Shown here in pieces: positions 1-7,715 of a stretch of DNA of 13,289 bases. The first letter of the stretch is position 1, and each line of letters opens with the position of its first letter. The notes under the pieces are model-generated. The model was not told the DNA's origin. It did no database searches and saw only the letters and a program-made list of their open reading frames with translations. A program made the position numbers and the translations under genes. Source of the stretch: Alphaproteobacteria bacterium. Its GTDB lineage: Bacteria > Pseudomonadota > Alphaproteobacteria > Micavibrionales > Micavibrionaceae. The stretch covers positions 1 through 13,289 of the forward strand of contig JAUICS010000010.1 in the NCBI GenBank assembly GCA_030427765.1, written 5' to 3'.

Positions 1-995
1 TAAATCGCGGTGTCAAAGTTTAGGCCGCAGGTTTCTTCAAAGCCGAACATGATATTCATATTCTGAACGGCACATCCCGATGCCCCTTTTAGAAGGTTAT
101 CGAGTGCACCTTGTACGATGATCTTTCCATTCTCACCCGCGCGATAATGTAGGTCGATGAAATTCGTGCTGACCACTTGCGTCAGGTTTACTTCGTCAGA
201 TGGTCTGATGAACGGGCATCCCTTATACGCATCAACGAGTCCTTTTGCATCCATGTCCGTATCAACAAACGCGGTGGCGAATATACCGCGCAGGAACGGG
301 CCTACACTCGGCATAAAATTCAACTGGGCTTTATCAATCGCAAGTGTGTTCAATACCTCCGGAATATGACGGTGCGAATTGACCAGATAACTGCGCATGT
401 TTTGGGAGCAATAGGGGTGTTCCATCGGGTCACGCTTGCTGCGTCCACCGCCGCTTGTACCGGAGATGGCAATAAAATCCGCAGAATTTAATTTACCCTT
501 AAACGGGAACAGCATGATCTGCGCCAAAATGGCAATGCATCCGGGGTTTGCAACATTGTCGGCCTTCGCAATATCATCGCGGTAAATTTCCGGTATGCCA
601 TACGCAAACTGACCATTTAGGTATTTCGGGCATTTATGATCTTCGTGGTAATAGGTTTTGAAATCTGCCGGGTCTTTCAAACGGAAGTCTGCGGATAAAT
701 CGATTATCTTTGTTTTGCCGATCAGCTGCGGCGCCACGTCCTGCGATGCCATATGCGGAAGACATAAAAAGACAACGTCACTTTCATTCGCAACGGTGTC
801 ATGATCGGTGTTTGTGACCCGCAAATGATCCAGATGGCGTATACGCGGGAACACCTCGCCAATTGGGGCGTCATCATATTGACGCGATGTCAGGTATTTG
901 ATTTTTACGTGCGGATGCTGAACAAGGATTCTAAGCAATTCCGTGCCCGTGTATCCGGTAATACCAATGATAGAAACGTTTATTTTGTTACTCAT
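1..995 (-). CDS. argC: ArgC-like N-acetyl-gamma-glutamyl-phosphate reductase, 3' end cut by window edge
   Basis: The reverse strand reads without a stop from ATG at 995-993 to the window edge (331 full codons, then TA-). The protein begins MSNKINVSIIGITGYTGTELL, a Rossmann NADP-binding start. It continues with the catalytic-cysteine motif VANPGC (about residues 147-152), GTSGGGR, HRHIPEV, and DNLLKGASGCAVQNMNIMFG near the C-terminus, all ArgC hallmarks. ArgC reduces N-acetyl-glutamyl phosphate to the semialdehyde in arginine synthesis (cytoplasmic). Family members are about 310-350 residues and often end shortly after a GLN/GLE segment, so only a few residues are probably missing. Oddities: the residues after the cysteine are IAI where YPT or YAT is usual, and GTSGGGRSK replaces the common GVSGAGRK. 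The substrate could therefore differ from the classical one. The RBS is weak (AAGAAG just upstream). A role in arginine synthesis or in the neighbouring cluster cannot be separated here. Confidence 0.88.
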   Translation of the reverse strand, partial: MSNKINVSIIGITGYTGTELLRILVQHPHVKIKYLTSRQYDDAPIGEVFPRIRHLDHLRVTNTDHDTVANESDVVFLCLPHMASQDVAPQLIGKTKIIDLSADFRLKDPADFKTYYHEDHKCPKYLNGQFAYGIPEIYRDDIAKADNVANPGCIAILAQIMLFPFKGKLNSADFIAISGTSGGGRSKRDPMEHPYCSQNMRSYLVNSHRHIPEVLNTLAIDKAQLNFMPSVGPFLRGIFATAFVDTDMDAKGLVDAYKGCPFIRPSDEVNLTQVVSTNFIDLHYRAGENGKIIVQGALDNLLKGASGCAVQNMNIMFGFEETCGLNFDTAI

Positions 996-1118
996 GTTAT
1001 CTTCTTCTTGATCGAAACGGGCGCAGTCATAACGGACCCATATCGTATTTGAGTTGTTAGGATAATAAAAGTTAAGGGGATTTACCAGTTTAGATTAGTG
1101 CGCAAAAAGCCTTAACGG

Positions 1119-1137
1119 GCATGCATAATTTGCATGC
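1119..1137. repeat. Inverted repeat GCATGCA-taatt-TGCATGC upstream of argC
   Basis: A perfect 7-bp inverted repeat with a 5-base spacer lies in the argC leader. With a 2-base bulge the stem extends to AAC/GTT (1114-1140). It has no following T-run on either strand, so it is more like an operator or a leader hairpin than a terminator. Function is unknown. Confidence 0.45.
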
Positions 1138-1199
1138 GTTACTTGCCTCGTCGTCGGCGTGATGCCGGATATGTGATGTGCACTAAATTCATGCCCTAT

Positions 1200-1228
1200 G
1201 GATAGAATATTTTGAAGCGACACGTCAA
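1200..1228 (-). promoter_or_regulatory. Candidate argC promoter
   Basis: On the reverse strand TTGACG (1228-1223) is followed after 17 bases by CTATCC (1205-1200). The -35 is good and the -10 is poor. It would give an argC leader of nearly 200 bases that includes the GCATGCA inverted repeat. The rest of the 996-1290 gap shows no coding potential that I can support. Confidence 0.25.
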
Positions 1229-1290
1229 TAGATTTTTGTATAAAATTTGCCCGTCAAAAGGGAAATTAATAAAATTTTAACCGGTTTTCA

Positions 1291-1318
1291 TTGACAGAAA
1301 CCCCAATTTCCTTATTAT
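1291..1318 (+). promoter_or_regulatory. Sigma-70-type promoter of the membrane-protein gene
   Basis: A consensus TTGACA (1291-1296), a 16-base spacer and TATTAT (1313-1318, one mismatch from TATAAT) precede the gene. Transcription would start near 1325, leaving a leader of about 29 bases with an AGGGG ribosome site (1344-1348) five bases before the ATG. This is the best promoter match in the window. Confidence 0.6.
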
Positions 1319-1353
1319 GTGTATATTACATAAAATGATATTTAGGGGTTGGA

Positions 1354-3105
1354 ATGAGTGATCAAGCGACAGAACCACAAGCTGCCGGGCTAGCTAGTGG
1401 AAGGCGTTTACCAAAGGTTGATTGGGAACAAACGGGCAAAGACACGCTCGGTTTTCTTGGTGGTCTGAAAGAGGTTTTCTGGAACAATAATTATTCATTT
1501 ATTGAGAAACGTTCAAACCGTCTCCTTCTTGCCGGTGTTTCTGCCGTTGCTGTTGGCGCGGCGCTTGCAACGATTCCCTTTGTTGCCGGGGCGTTAACGT
1601 TGGCATTTGGTAATGCCGTTTTACCGGCTGCCGCCGGTGCCGGTTTGTTTGGTGGAGCGGCGTATTATGAAATGGGCCGCGCGGCAGAGAAAAAAGAGCC
1701 GCATCAAAATACAATTCGCGGTTTGGCGATTACTGTTGGTGTTGCGTCATTCGCATTATTCGCAATGCCTCTGGCTTCTCTTGTTCTGACGGTCATTCCT
1801 TCATTTGTATCAACCGTTACTTCGCCGTTAGCACTTGTGCCGATTGCCGACACTTTGGTGAGTGGATTGAACTGGATCGTTGGTGCCGCCGCAACGGCGT
1901 TGCAGGTTGCATTGCCATTTAGCGCGGCACTTCTTGCAAACCGCATTGGCCGTAAATTTCAGGACATTACACGACGTGCCGATCATTTTCCGCCGGATCT
2001 ATCAATTGTGGAAAGAACGGGCCGTACATATTCGAAAGAAGCCATCCAAAACCGATGGGATGAATTAAAGTACCGCAAGGAAAAGGCTAAGGTTAGCGTC
2101 AAGCTGTGGGATAAATTCAAAAATGGGTTAATCAATCTGGCCCTAGGTACCGTGATGGTGTTGGGCGTTGGTATGGCTTATTCTGGTGAAACAGAATTAT
2201 TTACGCACATTAGCGAACATCCAACGCTTCACGTAGGTGCATTTGCTGCTGGTTTTTTTGCTCTTCCGTTGTTAAGACGGCTATCAAATCTTGCTATAGG
2301 GGCAACTGCAGCAGGAGCAACATTGTGGATGATGGGGAATTTGGACCCTACGCCTTTTGTTGAGCTCTTTCAAAATGATGCAAGTATACTAGGGACGCTC
2401 AATGCTTTCAAGGATGTGGCCGTGGGCACAGTGGGTTCAATTATGGCAGATACACAGAATTTAGCTTCGAATGTTATGTGGCCGGCAGTAGCTGGATTCG
2501 CAGCGTTTGCACTTCCTGCCAGTATGTTTAGGAAGGCATTTTATGCGATGCGCCGTGTAGCGTCATTTGTGTTTCGTGATGCATGGAATCCGCGTCAGGC
2601 ATGGCATGATGCATTCCTAAGTAAGGAAAGTTTTGTCGAGCTAGGGAACTTTGCATTAGACGCTTTAGCTGCGCTCACAATTCCATTCAAAAAAGTCATT
2701 GGTTTAGCTTTAGGACTAGCTGCAGGTCTTGCTATTTCAAATGCTTTTGGTCTCTCGAATATTGGGCTGGAAAACATAGTAGAATTTTTTCAAACAGGAA
2801 ATTTCATGGACAATATTGGTCTCAATTTAGATGGTCAGGAAAATGCTTACCTGCAGGGATGGCAAGCATTTTTGGCTAGAACAGCCCTTGTTGGGCTATC
2901 TGTTACTATTGGATTAACAATTTTAGCGTCTGCTGTCGAAAAAACCGTCAATGTATTGAGAGAGCTTTACTACCGTATGACCGGGCAAACCCCTGAAGCG
3001 GCCGAGCGGCGTGAGCAACTAGCTGCAGAGCGTGCATCCGCACCTGCATCTGCGTTGTCAGAAGATGGCGGGCAAACTGTTGCAACAGGACCACATCCCG
3101 GATAA
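1354..3105 (+). CDS. Unrecognised 583-residue multi-pass inner-membrane protein
   Basis: I do not recognise this family. The N-terminal ~50 residues are polar with no signal peptide. About nine or ten hydrophobic, Ala/Gly-rich segments follow (approximately residues 57-79, 81-103, 122-145, 157-195, 258-276, 292-327, 370-390, 429-466, 508-530). A charged cytoplasmic-looking linker rich in Lys/Arg lies at about 196-257, and the polar tail (545-583) is Ala/Glu/Pro-rich. Several membrane blocks end in a cationic amphipathic stretch (RIGRKFQDITRR about 197-208, MFRKAFYAMRR about 391-401, VLRELYYRM about 534-542), hinting at internal repetition. The start is supported by AGGGG five bases upstream. 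Codon use turns noticeably more AT-rich (more TTA, CTA, GCT) after about position 2100 than in the first part. It has its own promoter and a possible terminator, so it need not belong to the metabolic cluster downstream. A structural or channel role is possible but unsupported. Confidence 0.85.
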   Translation: MSDQATEPQAAGLASGRRLPKVDWEQTGKDTLGFLGGLKEVFWNNNYSFIEKRSNRLLLAGVSAVAVGAALATIPFVAGALTLAFGNAVLPAAAGAGLFGGAAYYEMGRAAEKKEPHQNTIRGLAITVGVASFALFAMPLASLVLTVIPSFVSTVTSPLALVPIADTLVSGLNWIVGAAATALQVALPFSAALLANRIGRKFQDITRRADHFPPDLSIVERTGRTYSKEAIQNRWDELKYRKEKAKVSVKLWDKFKNGLINLALGTVMVLGVGMAYSGETELFTHISEHPTLHVGAFAAGFFALPLLRRLSNLAIGATAAGATLWMMGNLDPTPFVELFQNDASILGTLNAFKDVAVGTVGSIMADTQNLASNVMWPAVAGFAAFALPASMFRKAFYAMRRVASFVFRDAWNPRQAWHDAFLSKESFVELGNFALDALAALTIPFKKVIGLALGLAAGLAISNAFGLSNIGLENIVEFFQTGNFMDNIGLNLDGQENAYLQGWQAFLARTALVGLSVTIGLTILASAVEKTVNVLRELYYRMTGQTPEAAERREQLAAERASAPASALSEDGGQTVATGPHPG

Positions 3106-3163
3106 TTTTTATCCCAATCTATTATTATAGGCTAAGTGTATAATACCAAGTCTATAAATGCGT

Positions 3164-3200
3164 CTCTGTGCAGTTATCATAGTTGTTGCAGAGTTTTCTT
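3164..3200 (+). terminator. Weak candidate terminator after the membrane-protein gene
   Basis: CTCTG (3164-3168) can pair with CAGAG (3189-3193), extended by CA/TG across a 2-base bulge. The run TTTTCTT follows at 3194-3200. The stem is short and the loop long, so this is only a suggestion. Confidence 0.3.
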
Positions 3201-3208
3201 ATATTCAT

Positions 3209-3233
3209 TAATAATAGTTGTCGGACATTATTA
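3209..3233. repeat. AT-only inverted repeat upstream of the aminomutase gene
   Basis: TAATAAT (3209-3215) and ATTATTA (3227-3233) form a perfect 7-bp inverted repeat with an 11-base spacer. It lies about 25 bases before a candidate -35 box. It could be a regulator site, but in AT-rich intergenic DNA such matches also arise by chance. Confidence 0.3.
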
Positions 3234-3259
3234 GTATTGCTTTGCAGCATATCATTTCG

Positions 3260-3289
3260 TTGACTCATTCAAATTTGCCTCCCAATAAT
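3260..3289 (+). promoter_or_regulatory. Candidate promoter of the aminomutase-aminotransferase operon
   Basis: TTGACT (3260-3265), an 18-base spacer and AATAAT (3284-3289) each differ from consensus by one base. Transcription would start near 3296, about 60 bases before the ATG at 3359. Confidence 0.4.
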
Positions 3290-3358
3290 GCACGTGAATT
3301 TTATGGTGTACTTGAAATAAACGGCTTTTAATAAACAAAAAATATAGAGGTAAAATTC

Positions 3359-4999
3359 ATGGGACTCGAGCAGTCAAACCTGCCCCCGAAAGGGCAGCCG
3401 ATATCTATTGATCAGAAACCCCCGAAATCAAAATTGAAAACGTATCGTCCCTTGCGCGGACGTTTCACACATCACCGTGTGCAGGAATTGATGCATAATA
3501 TTTTTGGTGAGGAAGAAACAAAAAAAATGCAGGATGCCGGCGTTGATAAACGGATGATGTTCGGAACGAATCCGCATTACCAGGCCCTTATCATGGGGGA
3601 AGAACTTGTGGACCTGGACGGCAGTGTTCTTGTTCCGAAAATGCCGCCAAGTAAAGCGATTGGGGCACTTGTTATGCCGCGTCTGGATGAGGCGTTGGAT
3701 ATGGCGGGGGAGAAAGACCCGTCTAACCAGATGAGTTACAGTCCGGATGCTGCACATGGGAAACTGTTGCACAAATATGACGAAATTGTTCTTGGTTATG
3801 CATCACCGACATGTTCGGCGCATTGCCGGTATTGCTACCGTCTTGACCTGTTCAATAAGGACACGGGTAAGACAAGCGTTCGGCCGGAAGAACTTCGTGA
3901 TTACATCAGAAATTATAATACAAAGCTTGAACGGAATAATGGTATTGACCCAGAAACGGGGAATAAACGTTATCCCATTCGTGAACTTTTGTTGTCTGGC
4001 GGTGACCCGCTGGTCCTTCCAAACTTTCCATTATATCGATACATGCTAGCGGCGGGTGAGGCCGGAGTTCATGTTCTGCGTATCGGGTCGAAGGAACTGG
4101 CGTTCCGTCCGGAACGCGCGGACGCGGAGCTGGAAGAAACATTCCGCATGGTGCATGAACGTTTTCCGCAAATGCATATCAACCTGGTGGTTCACTTTAC
4201 GCATCCCGATGAATTTCTTGAACGCGACGAAAACAATAACTACATCCGCAATAGTGACGGGCCCGGATATAAGTGGATGGATAAATCGCTTGAGGCCATC
4301 GAACGTTTGACAGGTTTAAGTTTTGTCACGCTGGAAAATCAGACACCGATTATCAGTCATGTAAATGATGATAGTTTGTCGCTTCGTATTTTGCATGAAG
4401 AGCTACGTCGCCGCAGCGTAAAACCGAAATACATTTTCCAGGGCCGTGAGATTGAAGGGCATAAGGCATTTTCCCTTCCTGTCGAGACTGGTTGGAAACT
4501 GCATAACGATGCGATGAAAGGGCTGTCGGATACATCGCGTTCGCGTTTTGCCATGTCCACTGAATGGGGCAAGATGGAAATTGTCAGTTTGATTGACGGT
4601 ATTGATCTGCCGGAAATGGACCTGAAGTTACTGCCTAAGAAAATCAGGGTGGTATTGGAAGGTTTGCTTGGCGATGGTCTTATCATGTTTAAGGCTCACC
4701 GTTCACCGCATGAAGCCAGAACGCAGGGTGATTTGGTTATCGCAAAACGAAATCCGGATGCGCTATGGATTTCAGGATACGAAGATCGTATCTTGTATGA
4801 TGGCCGCAAAGAAAGCGGCGATAAATATGCTGGTCTTCTAGGTCTTATTCTGAAAGCCATCAGTGCGGATCGGTTTAGCAAATTTGCAATTGATCGTGGT
4901 ATCGAAGAAACATTTGTCTTTGATATTATTAATGAGATCGCCAATAGTAATGAACGCGAAGACGAACTTGAAGATGAACAAGAAGTCGTAAACGGATAA
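3359..4999 (+). CDS. Divergent KamA-family (2,3-aminomutase-like) radical SAM, PLP enzyme
   Basis: The family moves an alpha-amino group to the beta carbon using a 4Fe-4S cluster, S-adenosylmethionine and PLP. The cluster motif CSAHCRYC is present (C152, C156, C159; CX3CX2C), and these are the only cysteines in the protein. It is followed by LSGGDPL (about 212-218) and RIGSKE (about 241-246). IFQGREIEGHKAF and LPVETGW (about 359-379) align with the YQCD...HFRTPV part of lysine 2,3-aminomutase, and EWGKMEIV places the PLP lysine at K405. The two aspartates that bind the lysine side-chain amine (D293, D330 in the clostridial enzyme) are not kept: R363 stands at the first and there is no Asp at the second. 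The zinc-binding C-terminal cysteines are also missing. At 546 residues it is longer than the usual ~415-470, with an acidic tail. An AGAGG site lies 8 bases before the ATG. The aminotransferase gene follows 20 bases later, so the two are probably cotranscribed. Family is clear; substrate is not, with an acidic amino acid more likely than lysine. Confidence 0.85.
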   Translation: MGLEQSNLPPKGQPISIDQKPPKSKLKTYRPLRGRFTHHRVQELMHNIFGEEETKKMQDAGVDKRMMFGTNPHYQALIMGEELVDLDGSVLVPKMPPSKAIGALVMPRLDEALDMAGEKDPSNQMSYSPDAAHGKLLHKYDEIVLGYASPTCSAHCRYCYRLDLFNKDTGKTSVRPEELRDYIRNYNTKLERNNGIDPETGNKRYPIRELLLSGGDPLVLPNFPLYRYMLAAGEAGVHVLRIGSKELAFRPERADAELEETFRMVHERFPQMHINLVVHFTHPDEFLERDENNNYIRNSDGPGYKWMDKSLEAIERLTGLSFVTLENQTPIISHVNDDSLSLRILHEELRRRSVKPKYIFQGREIEGHKAFSLPVETGWKLHNDAMKGLSDTSRSRFAMSTEWGKMEIVSLIDGIDLPEMDLKLLPKKIRVVLEGLLGDGLIMFKAHRSPHEARTQGDLVIAKRNPDALWISGYEDRILYDGRKESGDKYAGLLGLILKAISADRFSKFAIDRGIEETFVFDIINEIANSNEREDELEDEQEVVNG

Positions 5000-5019
5000 A
5001 CATTAGAAAGTATTTGAAG

Positions 5020-6327
5020 ATGATTAAGTTAACCAAAAGAATTGAAAATCTACCCCATTCGCCAACACTGTGGGCGAATGATTTAGTGCATCAAAAACGT
5101 GCCATGGGTGAGGACGTCTATCACATGGGTTTTGGTGAATCACCCTTCCCTGTTCCCCCGCGCTTGGAAAAGGCGCTGGCCGATGCCGCATACCGTAAAG
5201 ATTATCTACCGGCGGAGGGATTGAAAGAATTAACTGACACGGTAAAGGATTATTACCGTCCAATTCTTGGTGATGATTATGTTGACGGCACTGATTTGAT
5301 TGTTGCACCGGGAAGTAAGCTTATTTTACTGGGGCTGCAAATGGCAATTGAAGGTGACTTGTTGTTTGTCGTTCCAAGCTGGGTAAGTTACGCGCCGCAG
5401 GCACGTTTGATCGGTGATAACGTGATTAAGGTGCAGGCAACATTGGATGATGATGGTTACCACCTTAACCCAGATGACCTTCGTGCGGCGATTAAGGCGG
5501 CACGGGCGGAGGGCAAGAATCCAACGAAGATGATTTTGAATTCGCCAAGCAATCCAACCGGACTTGTTATTCAGGAAGACGAATTGAAGGGGATTGCCGA
5601 AGTGTGCCGCGAAGAAAATATCTTTGTTGTATCTGATGAAATATACGGCTTCGTCACGTTTGATGAAAACTACCGCACAATTTCAAAATATGCGCCGGAT
5701 ATTACGGCGGTATCAACCGGCCTATCCAAACATTTGTCACTTGGCGGCTGGCGTGTTGGTGTTGGATTTATTCCAAAGGCGATTGACGGTCTTTACGACG
5801 GTATGCGCCGTTTCATTTCCGAAACATGGTCATGTGTGCCATCCCCGATTCAGAAGGCAAGTGTCGAGGCATATAAAGGCCATGACGATATTGAGAAACA
5901 TATAAGGGAATGCACGGAAATCCACGCCCTGATGAACATGTATATTTCACGCGGGCTAAAAGATATTGGTATTGATTGCCCGATGGCCCAAGGCGCATTT
6001 TATAACTACCCGAATTTTGATAAATACCGTGCGAACTTCGCAAAGAACGACATTAAAACGTCACAGGATTTGCATGAGCATTTATTGCTGGAATACAATC
6101 TTGCAACATTGCCGGGTACAGGTTTTGGTGCCGAAAAAGAGGTGCTTGAACTAAGATTGTCCGGTTGTGATTACGACGGGACAAACGCACTGGCGGCATA
6201 TCGTGCCGGTGAAAAACTGGACGATGCATTTGTTGAAAAGAATGCGCCGAATGTTGTAAAGCAGATTGAAATTTTCCGTAGGTTTATAAACAAAATGACG
6301 AACGGCGCAACGCAGCAGGCCGCTTAA
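5020..6327 (+). CDS. Class I/II PLP-dependent aminotransferase (AspC-like fold)
   Basis: A fold-type I aminotransferase of 435 residues exchanging an amino group between an amino acid and a 2-oxo acid. It shows NSPSNPTG (174-181), SDEIYG (205-210; D206 pairs with the PLP ring nitrogen), STGLSKHLSLGGWRVG with the Schiff-base lysine K237 and R245, and ELRLSG near the C-terminus with R379 in the place of the carboxylate-binding arginine. I chose ATG 5020 because AGAAAG lies 9 bases upstream; an in-frame TTG at 5014 sits too close to that site. It follows the aminomutase gene by 20 bases, which suggests cotranscription and a joint pathway, for example preparing or processing the amino acid that the mutase handles. 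The region about 324-365 (GAFYNYPNFDKY and after) and the insert about 384-410 may shape substrate choice. The substrate cannot be named. Confidence 0.9.
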   Translation: MIKLTKRIENLPHSPTLWANDLVHQKRAMGEDVYHMGFGESPFPVPPRLEKALADAAYRKDYLPAEGLKELTDTVKDYYRPILGDDYVDGTDLIVAPGSKLILLGLQMAIEGDLLFVVPSWVSYAPQARLIGDNVIKVQATLDDDGYHLNPDDLRAAIKAARAEGKNPTKMILNSPSNPTGLVIQEDELKGIAEVCREENIFVVSDEIYGFVTFDENYRTISKYAPDITAVSTGLSKHLSLGGWRVGVGFIPKAIDGLYDGMRRFISETWSCVPSPIQKASVEAYKGHDDIEKHIRECTEIHALMNMYISRGLKDIGIDCPMAQGAFYNYPNFDKYRANFAKNDIKTSQDLHEHLLLEYNLATLPGTGFGAEKEVLELRLSGCDYDGTNALAAYRAGEKLDDAFVEKNAPNVVKQIEIFRRFINKMTNGATQQAA

Positions 6328-6351
6328 AAATATAAATACATCTTAGAAAAG

Positions 6352-6378
6352 AAAAGCTGCGGTTAAGCAGCTTTTTTT
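6352..6378. terminator. Bidirectional intrinsic terminator between convergent operons
   Basis: AAAAGCTGC (6352-6360), loop GGTTAA (6361-6366) and GCAGCTTTTTTT (6367-6378) form a 9-bp stem with a 7-T tail on the plus strand. The minus strand reads the same stem followed by TTTTCTTTTC. The stop codon of the reverse aminotransferase gene (TAA, 6365-6363) lies inside the loop, and its last codons form one arm. Confidence 0.85.
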
Positions 6379-7676
6379 GTCTTTAGAATGGCAGCGTTTT
6401 TGCCTGATGTTTCGTCCAGAGCTTGCTCAAAACTATCAAGAAATACATGTGTATTCTTGTCATCGATATGAAGGGCGGGCAGTAGACGAAGTACGCTTCC
6501 GAAACGTCCGCCGGTTTCCATGACGATGCCTTTTTCAAGCATGCGTTGCTGGATCATGCCTGTAATATCGCCCGGGTTTTGTAAATCTTTATTCATCTCA
6601 ACACCCATGTACAAGCCTTGGCCGCGTGGTTGACCGATTATATCCGGGTATTGCTCTTGCAATTTATTCAAACGCTCGAGTATCAACGCGCCTTTTGTTG
6701 CCGCGTTCTCGAGAATGTTTTCGGACTCAATAGTTTCAAGAAGGGCTTTTCCGGCCGCAAGCGCATAATGCTGTCCGCGGAACGTTCCGATATGGTCGCC
6801 GGGGTTCCAGCAGTTCAGCTCTTCTTTAAATGCGATAAGGGCCAGCGGGAAACCGCCGCCAATACCTTTTGAGATTGTCATGATGTCCGGTTCGATACCT
6901 GATAGTTCGCAGCTGAACCACTTACCGCAACGTCCCAAACCGGCCTGAATTTCATCACAGATTAGAATGATGCCGTATTCGTCACAGATGGCTCTCACTT
7001 CTTGCAAGAACCAGTTTGGTGGAATGATTGTTCCACCTTCGCCCTGGATAGGTTCAAGGATCATTGCCGCCGGTGTTTGAATGCCGGAGTGATCATCCGC
7101 AAGTGCCATGCGTAGATTGGCCAGACAGAATTCTGCCGCTGCCTCATCACTGCCAAATGTTTTCGGGAAACGGTATGCGTATGGGAACGGGAAGAATGTG
7201 ACATTGTCGCGCGCGTGTAATCCGGCCGCACGTTTTTTCTTGTTGGATGTAACGGCAAGTGACCCTTGTGTCATACCATGGTAACCACCGTAGAAAGAAA
7301 AGATGCCGTCACGTCCTGTCTTCTGGATGGTAAGTTTGATGGCGGCCTCAACCGCATCTCCACCCGCGGGACTGCAGAAATGCAATTTCACACTGTTCTT
7401 ATTTTTGAATGGCAGTTTAGGAATAAGTGTTTGTACAAACTCTTGCTCCACCGATGTGCGCATATCAAGGAAACTGATGATAGGGTCTTTTACCGACTCG
7501 ATGGCCTTACGGATATTCGGGTGGTTGTGACCGAGCAGAAGCGTGCCAGCCGCATTCAGAAAATCCAGATATTCATTACCGTCTTCATCATACAGATAGT
7601 AACTATCCGCACGCGTAAATACCTTTGGAATGGAACGGCAATAACTCCGTGCGTTTGATTCCCATGCAAATGCCAT
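6363..7676 (-). CDS. Class III aminotransferase of the diaminobutyrate-2-oxoglutarate type (EctB/Dat-like)
   Basis: The N-terminus (ESNARSYCRSIPKVFTRA, then LYDEDGNEYLDF) is typical of the L-2,4-diaminobutyrate:2-oxoglutarate 4-aminotransferases EctB, Dat and RhbA. These make diaminobutyrate from aspartate semialdehyde with glutamate as amino donor. Also seen are CSPAGGDAVEAAIKL (about 101-115), YHGMT (132-136) where the aromatic residue stacks on PLP, LEPIQGEGG (207-215), DEIQAGLGR (241-249) with D241 binding PLP, and the Schiff-base lysine K270 in SKGIGGGFPLA. GTFRGQ (297-302) supplies the phosphate-binding threonine from the partner subunit. Length 437 fits the family. AAGGAG lies about 8 bases before the ATG. 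It follows the EctA-like gene by 39 bases, the same order as in ectABC, but the next gene on this strand is not ectC. ArgD or GABA-type activity is a less likely alternative given the N-terminus. Confidence 0.88.
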   Translation of the reverse strand: MAFAWESNARSYCRSIPKVFTRADSYYLYDEDGNEYLDFLNAAGTLLLGHNHPNIRKAIESVKDPIISFLDMRTSVEQEFVQTLIPKLPFKNKNSVKLHFCSPAGGDAVEAAIKLTIQKTGRDGIFSFYGGYHGMTQGSLAVTSNKKKRAAGLHARDNVTFFPFPYAYRFPKTFGSDEAAAEFCLANLRMALADDHSGIQTPAAMILEPIQGEGGTIIPPNWFLQEVRAICDEYGIILICDEIQAGLGRCGKWFSCELSGIEPDIMTISKGIGGGFPLALIAFKEELNCWNPGDHIGTFRGQHYALAAGKALLETIESENILENAATKGALILERLNKLQEQYPDIIGQPRGQGLYMGVEMNKDLQNPGDITGMIQQRMLEKGIVMETGGRFGSVLRLLPALHIDDKNTHVFLDSFEQALDETSGKNAAILKTKKAA

Positions 7677-7715
7677 CTCTACTACTCCTTATACCGATTG
7701 TTGTTGTGGTTATTT

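Noticed and set aside
157..1052. Several forward-strand open frames over the left end
   Set aside because: They overlap the well-supported reverse argC frame and their translations have no family features.
3100..3114. GGATAA-TTT-TTATCC as a terminator at the end of the membrane-protein gene
   Set aside because: A 6-bp AT-rich stem with a 3-base loop, overlapping the stop codon and without a T-run.
5014..5019. TTG start two codons before the class I aminotransferase ATG
   Set aside because: Only about three bases separate it from the AGAAAG site; ATG 5020 is better placed.
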